From the NCBI RefSeq assembly GCF_028748065.1, contig NZ_CP118166.1, positions 1,627,501 through 1,691,500 of the forward strand: DNA of 64,000 bases, written 5' to 3'. The notes under the pieces were generated by a model that saw nothing but the letters and a program-made list of their open reading frames with translations, was not told the origin of the DNA and did no database searches. The DNA is from Hyphococcus flavus (lineage in GTDB: Bacteria > Pseudomonadota > Alphaproteobacteria > Caulobacterales > Parvularculaceae). Positions 24,781-32,720 of this stretch are shown here, piece after piece; the first letter of the stretch is position 1, and every line of letters begins with the position of its first letter. Made by a program: the position numbers and the translations under genes.

Positions 24781-25593
24781 ATGCCTGACGTTGAAAATGG
24801 AACAAGTTCGGGAATTAAATCGGTAAGCAACGCGTTCACCATTCTTGAGGTTGTGGCCGCAAATTTCGGTCCGATTTCCCTAAAAGAAATAAGCGCCAGA
24901 GCGGGAGTTTCTCCAAGCAAGGCGCATCGATATTTGCAGAGCCTATGTGCTTGTGGCCTGTTAAGTCAGGCGCACAAATCCGGCCATTATGATTTAGGCG
25001 TCATGGCGATGCGTATGGGGCTTGCTGCTATTAATCGCGTTGATGTGGTTAGTCGTGCTGGCGACGATCTGCGTTTGCTTGCCGATGAATTGCAGGCGGA
25101 TTGCTACATAACTGTTTGGAGCGATTTAGGGCCGACAATTGTCCGCTTCGAACGTTGTAAAAGTCCAACAGCCTCGATGATTGGTCCAGGCGTTTCATTG
25201 CCTGTATTTACGTCTGCTGCGGGGCAGGTTTTCCTGGCGTTTGGGGGGGCGGATTTTGTTGAGAACCTGCTAAGCGGGAGTACGGATATTGGCGCCCCTC
25301 CAGGCGGGCCGGAAGAATTGCGCCGTTTGCGAGATAACCTCGACACTGTAAGGCGCAAAGGTTTCGCACACTCAGAAGGTTTGCTCATGCCTGGCCGATA
25401 TGCGGTGGGCGCGCCCATTATATCAATCGATGATAATGTCATTGCCGCCGTGGTGGCGCTTTCAAAAGACCCGTCAATTATCAACGCGAGTAGCCTTGGA
25501 GTTAGTAAAGTGATGGAGTTCTGCAGGAAGTATTCGGTTCCCAAAAGGGGATACGCGGAAGAAACTTTGGTGGAACAAAAAATCGCCGTTTAA
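24781..25593 (+). CDS. IclR family transcriptional regulator
   Basis: 270 residues. The N-terminal winged helix-turn-helix (about 12-75) contains SVSNAFTILEVVAAN and LKEISARAGVSPSKAHRYLQSL. The C-terminal ligand-binding domain (about 90-255) follows with LPVFTSAAGQVFLAF and HSEGLLMPGRYAVGAPI. IclR proteins usually bind small aromatic or organic acids and control adjacent catabolic genes, but no such genes are next to it, so its target is unknown. The ATG at 24781 follows GAGGGGA. Upstream is a possibly structured leader. Confidence 0.88.
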   Translation: MPDVENGTSSGIKSVSNAFTILEVVAANFGPISLKEISARAGVSPSKAHRYLQSLCACGLLSQAHKSGHYDLGVMAMRMGLAAINRVDVVSRAGDDLRLLADELQADCYITVWSDLGPTIVRFERCKSPTASMIGPGVSLPVFTSAAGQVFLAFGGADFVENLLSGSTDIGAPPGGPEELRRLRDNLDTVRRKGFAHSEGLLMPGRYAVGAPIISIDDNVIAAVVALSKDPSIINASSLGVSKVMEFCRKYSVPKRGYAEETLVEQKIAV

Positions 25594-25598
25594 AATGC

Positions 25599-26366
25599 TC
25601 AAAAAACATCTTTAAGCGCTCGAATTTTTGCGAAAGATTCCACTGCTCCAGCGTTGTTCATATTGATTGCGTTTTGTAGTTGCTCGTTCCCGGCACGTAG
25701 AAACGGGTTTGTCTCAAGCTCAAGAGATAGCACCGTTGGCACCGTGGGCTTATTCGCGAGGCGCATTTTATCGATCTCATTCGCTCTTTCTTTTAAATTC
25801 TTGTTTTCAGGGTCTATGGAGAGGGCAAACTTCGCATTTGCCTGCGTGTACTCGTGTGCGCAATAAAGCTTCGTTTCTGGCGGCAACGCGATAATTTTCT
25901 GCAATGAGTTCCACATCTGCGCGGGCGTGCCCTCGCACAGCCTGCCGCATCCCAGGGCGAAAACCGTATCGCCCACAAAAGCTGCGCCATCATCGGCAAA
26001 GTGATAGATGATGTGACCGAGCGTATGTCCTGGCGTGTCAAACACTTTAGCCTCGGATCTGCCCAGATTCACGATGTCATCATCGCCTACTTCACAATCA
26101 ATGCTTGGAATTTTATCGGCTTCGGCGCGCGGGCCTATAATCTCACAACCCCACTTTTTCTTGAGCGCTATGTTTCCACCGGCGTGGTCGGGATGCCAGT
26201 GTGTATTGAGAATATGCGTGAGTCGCCAGCCGGCGTTGTCGAGTTGCCGGTTTATTTCGGCGGCGTCCGGCGTGTCGATTGAGGCTGTCAGACCGGAGCT
26301 TCGATCGCGAATGAGAAAACCATAGTTATCCTTCAGGCAGGGAAACTGTCTTATTTCAATCGCCAT
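25599..26366 (-). CDS. gloB: Hydroxyacylglutathione hydrolase (glyoxalase II)
   Basis: 255 residues, the standard GloB length. It hydrolyses S-lactoylglutathione to lactate and glutathione in methylglyoxal detoxification. The binuclear metal site THWHPDHAGG is at about 55-64, with further ligands in DTPGHTLGHI and CAHEYTQANAKFA. The C-terminal glutathione-binding block VLSLELETNPFLR is present. It is divergent from the methyltransferase at 26452 and convergent with the IclR gene. Confidence 0.94.
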   Translation of the reverse strand: MAIEIRQFPCLKDNYGFLIRDRSSGLTASIDTPDAAEINRQLDNAGWRLTHILNTHWHPDHAGGNIALKKKWGCEIIGPRAEADKIPSIDCEVGDDDIVNLGRSEAKVFDTPGHTLGHIIYHFADDGAAFVGDTVFALGCGRLCEGTPAQMWNSLQKIIALPPETKLYCAHEYTQANAKFALSIDPENKNLKERANEIDKMRLANKPTVPTVLSLELETNPFLRAGNEQLQNAINMNNAGAVESFAKIRALKDVF

Positions 26367-26451
26367 TGGTGCGCCTTTTCAAAAGTCTCGGATACAAGCA
26401 TAACAAGAACGCGCATTAGCGTAAAATGCTCAGCCGGGAACGCTTCATAGT

Positions 26452-27189
26452 ATGCGAACTGATATCCTCGACTTTCATGAATTTTATCGATCGCAGATTG
26501 GCGTTATTGCGCGGGAATCAATTTCCGCTCAACTGGCGGAGCTATGGGGCGATGGGGCGGGATTGGCGATTGTCGGCTTCGGGCATGCTGACCCTTATCT
26601 TGAGATGTTTTCCGCGGCGACACGTTGCCTCTCTTTTGCGCCGGGCGCGCAGGGCGTCATCCAGTGGCCTAATCGTCATGCGAATGCTGCATGCCTTGTC
26701 GGCGAAAAAAACTGGCCGCTGCCGGATGCAAGTATTGATAGGCTGCTTATCGTGCATGGCCTTGAAGAAGCGCCAACGCCGCATCGTTTACTGCGTGAGG
26801 CTTGGCGCGTACTGAAAGATGACGGCCGTATGATTATTGTCGCCTCGCACCGGCGGGGATTGTGGTCGGTTATCGACACGACGCCATTCGCGGCAGGGCG
26901 TCCCTATTTCAAACGAAGGCTTGAGCGGCTGCTTCAGGACTCGATGTTCCGCCCCCGGTTTTGGGATACGGCGCTATTTTTCCCGCCGCTTGGTTCTGGC
27001 ATGCTGCTAAAAGCGGCTCGCACTTGGGAACGCGCCGGCGCGCGTCTGTGGCCCGGGCTTGGCGGCGTTTTGATGCTTGAGGCGGAAAAAGACATGCTCG
27101 CCCCTGTTGGCCTTGCGCGTGCTGCTGGCGCGCGCACGATGCGCCCCGCACTGGCGGCGCCTCGCCCGGCGCGCCGGAGCAGTGTTTGA
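26452..27189 (+). CDS. Class I SAM-dependent methyltransferase
   Basis: 245 residues with a weak methyltransferase core: AIVGFGHADPYLE replaces the usual ExGxG loop, while WPLPDASIDRLLIVHGLEEAP and LLREAWRVLKDDGRMIIVA match Methyltransf_11 motifs IV-VI. The loop lacks the classic glycine pattern, so catalysis is not assured. Its position between gloB and hisC-tyrA is a recurring alphaproteobacterial arrangement. Substrate unknown. Confidence 0.78.
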   Translation: MRTDILDFHEFYRSQIGVIARESISAQLAELWGDGAGLAIVGFGHADPYLEMFSAATRCLSFAPGAQGVIQWPNRHANAACLVGEKNWPLPDASIDRLLIVHGLEEAPTPHRLLREAWRVLKDDGRMIIVASHRRGLWSVIDTTPFAAGRPYFKRRLERLLQDSMFRPRFWDTALFFPPLGSGMLLKAARTWERAGARLWPGLGGVLMLEAEKDMLAPVGLARAAGARTMRPALAAPRPARRSSV

Positions 27190-27270
27190 TTAAGCCAACT
27201 ATTTGTGTGGTTGCGCTGCGGTTTCACGCCTTTATACCGCTGCGGTAATGAAACGAAGGATTTTTCGATC

Positions 27271-28371
27271 ATGCCGCTCCCGAACCCGCGCCCTGGGATA
27301 ATGAAAATCAAACCCTACGTTACTGTTGCCGCACCTGCGGCGACGCCCGAGGGCATGCCTGTGTTCAAAATGGCGTCAAACGAATCCGCTCTTGGTATGA
27401 GCGACAAGGCTAGGGTCGCACATGATGAAGCTGCGGCGTCTTTGAATATTTATCCTGATGGCTGCGCGGCGGCGCTTCGTGACAAGATCGGTGCAGTTCA
27501 CAACCTCAATCCGTCGGGCATCGTTTGCGGCGCGGGGTCGGACGAGCTTCTGCAATTGCTGACCAAAGCTTATGCGGGTGAAGGCGACAACATCGTTCAG
27601 TCTGATTACGGATTTCTAGTCTACATGATTGCGGCCATGTCCTGCGGCGCTGCGGCACGCTTCGCGCCTGAAAAGAACCTTACGACAGATGTGGATGCGC
27701 TCCTCGGGCTTGTCGATGAACGAACGCGGATTGTTTTTCTTGCGAACCCCAACAATCCAACAGGAACATATTTACCAGAAACCGAATTGCGCAGACTTCG
27801 CGAAGAGCTACGCGAAGATGTTCTCCTGGTGATTGACGCCGCATACGCTGAGTACATGGAAGAGCCTGACTACGCAGCGGGCGAAAAACTTGTCGAAGAA
27901 TTCGAAAACGTCGTGATGACGCGCACATTTTCAAAAATTTATGGCCTTGCGGCTTTGAGACTCGGCTGGGCTTATTGCCCGCCTGCGGTTGCTGACGTGC
28001 TCAACCGTATTCGCGGACCCTTCAACGTCACCGGTCCGGCGCAGGCGGCGGGAATTGCGGCGCTCGATGATCAGGCGTTCATTGAGCGCAATCGCGCGCA
28101 TAACAGCGCAGAACGCGATTATCTGCAGCAGCAATTTGGAGGCATGGGGCTCGAATACGTTCCCAGCTTTGGCAATTTCATTCTGGTCAAGTTTCCTGCC
28201 GAAGCCGGCCGCAATGCGGAGGGGATACGTCAATATCTTCAGGATAACGGCGTTATCGTACGCGACATGAAACCTTATCGGCTCGATGAATATCTGCGCG
28301 TGACTATCGGAACGCGTGAAGCCAACCGGAAGCTAGTTGATCTCCTAACAGAAAAGTTTTCCCGTGACTGA
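27271..28371 (+). CDS. hisC: Histidinol-phosphate / aromatic aminotransferase
   Basis: 366 residues of the fold-type I PLP aminotransferase HisC. SNESALGMS lies near the N-terminus, ANPNNPTGTYLP in the middle and TFSKIYGLAALRLGW around Lys222, the Schiff-base lysine. In this position, overlapping tyrA, it probably serves phenylalanine/tyrosine synthesis as well as, or instead of, histidine synthesis. Start ATG 27271 with GAAGGA upstream is preferred; the frame extends 22 residues further. It overlaps tyrA by 8 nt. Confidence 0.9.
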   Translation: MPLPNPRPGIMKIKPYVTVAAPAATPEGMPVFKMASNESALGMSDKARVAHDEAAASLNIYPDGCAAALRDKIGAVHNLNPSGIVCGAGSDELLQLLTKAYAGEGDNIVQSDYGFLVYMIAAMSCGAAARFAPEKNLTTDVDALLGLVDERTRIVFLANPNNPTGTYLPETELRRLREELREDVLLVIDAAYAEYMEEPDYAAGEKLVEEFENVVMTRTFSKIYGLAALRLGWAYCPPAVADVLNRIRGPFNVTGPAQAAGIAALDDQAFIERNRAHNSAERDYLQQQFGGMGLEYVPSFGNFILVKFPAEAGRNAEGIRQYLQDNGVIVRDMKPYRLDEYLRVTIGTREANRKLVDLLTEKFSRD

Positions 28372-29296
28372 GCCTGTAAAATTTAAATGCGTTGCCATCA
28401 TAGGAGTTGGGCTGATTGGCTCCTCGCTTGCATGTGCAATGCGCAAGCGCGGATTAACAGATCAGATTATCGGTGTTGATTGCGATGAAGGCGTGCTGGC
28501 GCGTGCAAAAAAAATCGGCGTGATCGATGATGGTGAAACATCGCTTGAGAAAGGCGTCAGCGGGGCGGACCTGATTGTGTTGTCTACGCCCGTTGGCGTG
28601 ATGAGCGACGTTTGCAAAGCGCTGTCGGCTGCAGCCGATGACGGCGCGCTCATCATCGACGTGGGATCGGTGAAAGGCTCGGTGGCGAAGGCGGCGGCGG
28701 CGCTGCCGGAGCGATTGCATTTTGTCCCTTGCCATCCGGTTGCCGGTACGGAGCAATCGGGTCCCGAAGCAGGCTTTGCGTCCCTGTTCGAAGACCGCTG
28801 GTGTATTTTGACGCCGCTCGTGCGCGATGATGAGCCTTACAAAGCCGCCGTCAAAAGAGCCGAAGGCTTATGGGCGGGCGTTGGCGCACAGGTTGAGGTG
28901 ATGGACGCCGCCCATCACGATTTGGCGCTCGCCGTCACTAGCCACTTGCCACACCTGATTGCTTTCACGCTGGTCGGCGCCGCGGACGATGTTGAAAGCG
29001 TTGCTCATGGCGAGGTGATCAAATACTCCGCCGGTGGTTTTCGCGACTTTACGCGCATCGCCGCGTCCGATCCGATCATGTGGCGGGACGTGTTCCTCGC
29101 CAACAAAGATGCTGTGCTGGAGGTGTTGGGGCGGTTTTCTGAAGAACTTGCCGTTATGCAACGGGCGATCCGCTGGAGCGACGGCAAGGCGCTCGAAGAC
29201 GCGTTCGCCCGCGGGCGAAGCTTACGCCGCGCGATTGTCGATGCGGGTCAGGAAATGGACGCGCCGAATTTTGGACGGGACAAGAAGGAGCGCTAA
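28364..29296 (+). CDS. tyrA: Prephenate/arogenate dehydrogenase
   Basis: 310 residues. The Rossmann motif IIGVGLIGSSLA (about 12-23) and the prephenate dehydrogenase blocks FVPCHPVAGTEQSGPEAG and AVTSHLPHLIAF are clear. It oxidatively decarboxylates prephenate or arogenate toward tyrosine with NAD(P). It starts with GTG 28364 inside the end of hisC, so expression is coupled. No chorismate mutase or ACT domain is attached. It overlaps the convergent spoVR end by 4 nt. Confidence 0.9.
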   Translation: MTEPVKFKCVAIIGVGLIGSSLACAMRKRGLTDQIIGVDCDEGVLARAKKIGVIDDGETSLEKGVSGADLIVLSTPVGVMSDVCKALSAAADDGALIIDVGSVKGSVAKAAAALPERLHFVPCHPVAGTEQSGPEAGFASLFEDRWCILTPLVRDDEPYKAAVKRAEGLWAGVGAQVEVMDAAHHDLALAVTSHLPHLIAFTLVGAADDVESVAHGEVIKYSAGGFRDFTRIAASDPIMWRDVFLANKDAVLEVLGRFSEELAVMQRAIRWSDGKALEDAFARGRSLRRAIVDAGQEMDAPNFGRDKKER

Positions 29297-30786
29297 GCCT
29301 CTTCCTCATCCAGCGTTACTTCGTAGCCCCACAGGGTTTCGATATGCGTCATGACCGCGTCTTTGGTCTTGTCGCTCAATAAGCGGCCATTGTGGATCGT
29401 GTGGCGCAGTTTGAGTTCGCGGTCGCCTTCGAGGTCAGCGCCGACGACCTGAATGTTCGGTTCATGCATGCCGAGATCGTACATGGCGGCGAGTTGCGCC
29501 TTCACGCGCCGGAAGCCACGGTCATCATGGATGGCGGAGATTTCAACATGATTTTCTGCAGCGTCGTCCGATAGCGCGAACAAGCGGAAATCGCGCATCA
29601 CCTTGGGCGACAGGTACTGCAGGATGAAGCTTTCGTCGCGGTAGTTCGCCCAGGCGTCTTTTAATATCTCACGCCAGTCGCCGGAGCCCGCAATATCAGG
29701 AAAAAACTCGTGATCTTCCGGCACCGGATCTTCGCAGATGCGCTTGATGTCCTCCATCATCGCGAAACCGAGCGCGTAAGGGTTGATGCCTGAATAGCGC
29801 GGATCGTCGAATTCCGGCTGGAACACGACCGATGAATGCGAGTGCAGAAACTCCATAATCGCGCCTTCAGTGATCTGTCCGCGATTGTAAAGTTCGTTCA
29901 TGATGTAGTGATGGACGAAGGTGGCGCAGCCTTCGTTCATCACCTTTGTCTGCTTTTGCGGATAGAAATACTGCGCGATATTGCGGACGATGCGCACCAG
30001 CTCCCGCTGCCATGGCCTTAACACAGGCGAGGCTTTCTCAAGAAAATAGAGAATGTTTTCTTCCGGCAGTTTGATATTGCGGACTTCCGCCTGGCGTTCT
30101 TCCTTTTCGTCGTCGGGCTCGTCCGTATTGGGTAGCGTGCGCCAGATGTCATTGAAGTTGACTTCCTCATGACGGATGCGCGCGGCGATCTTCGCAAGCC
30201 GGTCTTCTTCGGAAAGGCGCGGTGGGCGGTTGTAGCGGAAGACGCCCTGATCCATTAGCGCGTGCGACGCGTCGAGCACGGCTTCGACTTCTTCAAACCC
30301 GTATTCGTCCTCGCATTTGGCGATGAACTTCTTCGAAAAGTCGAGATAGGGCAGGATCGCCTCGGCGTCCGTCCACTGGCGGAACAAATAATTGTTCTTG
30401 AAAAAGTGGTTATGCCCGAACGAAGCGTGCGCCATCACCAGCGCCTGCATGGTCATAGTGTTTTCTTCCATCAGATAGGCGATGCACGGGTCGGAGTTGA
30501 TGACGATCTCATACGCAAGGCCGGAATAACCCTTCTGATACATCATCTGGTCGCGGGCGAAATGCTTGCCGAACGACCAGTGCTTGTACATCAGCGGCAT
30601 GCCGTGGCTGGAATAGGCGTCGAGCATCTGTTCCGAAGAAATGATTTCGATCTGGTTCGGATAGACGTTGAGCCCGAGATCATTCAGCCCGATGTCCTCA
30701 ATCGCGTCATAGGCGCGCTTCAAGGTATCGAAGTCCCAGTCGGCTTCGGAGTAGAGGAGGGGAAGTTGTTCGGCCACTAATGTCAT
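29293..30786 (-). CDS. spoVR: SpoVR family protein
   Basis: 497 residues and soluble. Typical SpoVR blocks include WDFDTLKRAYDAIEDIG, LMYKHWSFGKHF, SDPCIAYLMEENTM, and NEGCATFVHHYIM. Its function is unknown, but in proteobacteria it is co-expressed with PrkA and YeaH under stress or starvation. ATG 30786 overlaps the upstream small-protein stop as ATGA. It is last in the five-gene minus-strand operon and converges on tyrA. Confidence 0.93.
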   Translation of the reverse strand: MTLVAEQLPLLYSEADWDFDTLKRAYDAIEDIGLNDLGLNVYPNQIEIISSEQMLDAYSSHGMPLMYKHWSFGKHFARDQMMYQKGYSGLAYEIVINSDPCIAYLMEENTMTMQALVMAHASFGHNHFFKNNYLFRQWTDAEAILPYLDFSKKFIAKCEDEYGFEEVEAVLDASHALMDQGVFRYNRPPRLSEEDRLAKIAARIRHEEVNFNDIWRTLPNTDEPDDEKEERQAEVRNIKLPEENILYFLEKASPVLRPWQRELVRIVRNIAQYFYPQKQTKVMNEGCATFVHHYIMNELYNRGQITEGAIMEFLHSHSSVVFQPEFDDPRYSGINPYALGFAMMEDIKRICEDPVPEDHEFFPDIAGSGDWREILKDAWANYRDESFILQYLSPKVMRDFRLFALSDDAAENHVEISAIHDDRGFRRVKAQLAAMYDLGMHEPNIQVVGADLEGDRELKLRHTIHNGRLLSDKTKDAVMTHIETLWGYEVTLDEEEA

Positions 30787-31175
30787 GCCCAACGTACCCC
30801 TATTGTTTCACCGGCCTTTTTCCACCTGATTGCGATTGGCATCAGCACAAGTAAGGGAACGATTATTGGTGTTAGGATTACCCACACATTCGGATCTAGA
30901 ACAGCTTCCATTGCACCTACAGGCTCTTGTGGTTCAGTTATGTCCACATCCTTGAAACCCGCCCAGTAGACTACCCACGAAAAAGTACCAAGGGATAAGC
31001 CTCCAATCATAACAACTAGAAACGCGAGCGTGCCTGCAAGAGAAGCAAACCATTTTTGTTTTATTCGTTTCGCTATTTGATATGTAGGCAGAAAAACCAT
31101 CGCCGCCCATAAGATTGTCAGCAGAGCTGCTGCTGCAGAAGGAAGGACGAAGTCGGCGATAGTTGGATTGCTCAC
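30783..31175 (-). CDS. Small membrane protein in the prkA operon
   Basis: 130 residues with three hydrophobic helices (about 10-30, 43-72 and 95-115) and a short acidic loop (DVDITEPQEPVGAMEA) between the second and third. I do not recognise a family. It starts with GTG 31175, overlapping the yeaH stop, and its own stop overlaps the spoVR ATG, so it is tightly coupled on both sides. Such a gene is not part of the classical prkA-yeaH-spoVR operon. It could anchor or regulate the complex at the membrane (inference). Confidence 0.75.
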   Translation of the reverse strand: MSNPTIADFVLPSAAAALLTILWAAMVFLPTYQIAKRIKQKWFASLAGTLAFLVVMIGGLSLGTFSWVVYWAGFKDVDITEPQEPVGAMEAVLDPNVWVILTPIIVPLLVLMPIAIRWKKAGETIGVRWA

Positions 31176-32494
31176 GCCGCCTCCTTCGCGTTCTTTGAGA
31201 ACAACTCGCGGAAGACAGGGAAGATATCCTGTGGCCTAGCGATGCGTGTTTGCGCGAAGTTCGGCCAGGCCGGGGCGAAGGTGCGATAGGCGCGCCAGAG
31301 TTCCGCGCCAGAGTCAGCGTCGGAGAACACCTCCAGCTCGCGCTCATCGAGAATTTCAATGTATGCGTAATACTGTGAAATCGGCATCACCGCTTCATTC
31401 AGCATTTCAACGCAGCGTTTGGCGTCGCCGGATTGCGTGAAGCCGTCAGAAGCCTGCGCCACATAGATGTTCCATTCATGGGCTGGAAAGCGTTCTTTTT
31501 GCACTTCGAGCATTTTCTCAAGCGCGGTCGATACCACCGTGCCGCCGGACTGGCGCGAATAGAAAAAGGTTTCCTCGTCCACTTCCTCGGCATGGTGCGT
31601 ATGGCGGATGAAAACCACTTCCACGCGTTCGTAACGGCGCTTCAGGAATAGATAGAGCAGCATGTAAAACCGTTTGGCGAGATCCTTCTCGCGCTCGCCC
31701 ATGGAGCCCGAGACGTCCATCAGGCAGAACATGACGGCCGCAGTGGTTTCCACCGGCGTCGGCTCATAGGCGTTGAAGCGCAAATCGAGCGGGTCGATGA
31801 ACGGCGTAAAGCGGCGGCGCTTTTCCATCGTTTCGAGCTTTTCGATGATCGCTTTTTTCTCTGCGACCTCTTCTTCACTTGGCTGCGAGTTGCGTTCGAG
31901 TTCGAAAAGCCGCTCTTTCAGTTCATTCATTTCGCGCGTTGACGGTCGCTTCAGGGCGAGCCGTCGGCCATGGGCGTTGCGCATGGTGCGGATCAAATTC
32001 ATGTTTGTGGGCGAGCCGGCAACAGTGATCCCTGCGCGCTTGTAGGCGTAGGCCTTGATCTCTTTCAGTGACCGCTTGACGAGGTTCGGCAGTTCAAGAT
32101 CTTCAAAGAAGATGTCGAGGAATTCATCCTGCGTCAGGGTGAACTGGAACGAATCCTCGCCATCGCCGGAATCGCTTGCTTCCTTGCCCTTGCCGCGACC
32201 GGCGCTTTTCGGCGGCTTTTTGATCTTATCGCCTGTCGTGAATTCCTTGTTGCCGGGGTGGACAATCTCGCGCTCGCCCTTTTCGCGGTCATGAACGAAG
32301 CGTGGCTCGGCTGTCGATTTCGACGGTATCGAGATTTTCTCGCCCTTGTCGAGTTCCTTCACCGACCGGTCGCGCAGGGATTTGTTCACCGCTTCCTTGA
32401 TCTGCGCGCGGGCGCGTTTCAGGAAGCGCTGACGGTTTCCGAGAGACTTGCCCTTGGGGTTCTTGCGCCGGTCAATAAAGTGGAATGAGTTCAT
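31172..32494 (-). CDS. yeaH: YeaH/YhbH family protein (DUF444)
   Basis: 440 residues. It opens MNSFHFIDRRKNPKGKSLG, the normal start of the family, and contains a von Willebrand A-like half with the metal-ion motif MDVSGSMGEREKD and SGGTVVSTALEKM. A linker at about 75-110 is lysine- and glycine-rich. YeaH works with the PrkA kinase and SpoVR in nitrogen-starvation or stress adaptation in enterobacteria. ATG 32494 follows the upstream stop by one base; seven extra residues upstream are not family-like. Confidence 0.92.
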   Translation of the reverse strand: MNSFHFIDRRKNPKGKSLGNRQRFLKRARAQIKEAVNKSLRDRSVKELDKGEKISIPSKSTAEPRFVHDREKGEREIVHPGNKEFTTGDKIKKPPKSAGRGKGKEASDSGDGEDSFQFTLTQDEFLDIFFEDLELPNLVKRSLKEIKAYAYKRAGITVAGSPTNMNLIRTMRNAHGRRLALKRPSTREMNELKERLFELERNSQPSEEEVAEKKAIIEKLETMEKRRRFTPFIDPLDLRFNAYEPTPVETTAAVMFCLMDVSGSMGEREKDLAKRFYMLLYLFLKRRYERVEVVFIRHTHHAEEVDEETFFYSRQSGGTVVSTALEKMLEVQKERFPAHEWNIYVAQASDGFTQSGDAKRCVEMLNEAVMPISQYYAYIEILDERELEVFSDADSGAELWRAYRTFAPAWPNFAQTRIARPQDIFPVFRELFSKNAKEAA

Positions 32495-32495
32495 A

Positions 32496-32720
32496 TTAAT
32501 CATCATCCCATTCATCTTTGAACTCGTTCTCGACCGACTGATCCATCTTGCGTGAAATCAGCCTAGAGAATGCAAACATTGAGGTAAGCGCAACAAGAGC
32601 TACCCAGAACTGCTGTGTTACGAGCGTTCCGATAAAGCCTGTGACCAATATGGCGATCTCAACGAGCGTATAGAGTTGAGCGCGGTCCAGCCTGGATAGT
32701 AACTCGCGCGATTCACTCAT
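32496..32720 (-). CDS. Very small membrane protein between prkA and yeaH
   Basis: 74 residues. Two hydrophobic stretches (about 17-33 and 37-52) are flanked by a charged N-terminus and an acidic tail ending DEWDDD. Its ATG immediately follows the prkA stop (TAGATG), and the yeaH ATG begins one base after its own stop. Such precise packing argues that it is real. No family is recognised. It may be a membrane adaptor for PrkA or YeaH. Confidence 0.7.
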   Translation of the reverse strand: MSESRELLSRLDRAQLYTLVEIAILVTGFIGTLVTQQFWVALVALTSMFAFSRLISRKMDQSVENEFKDEWDDD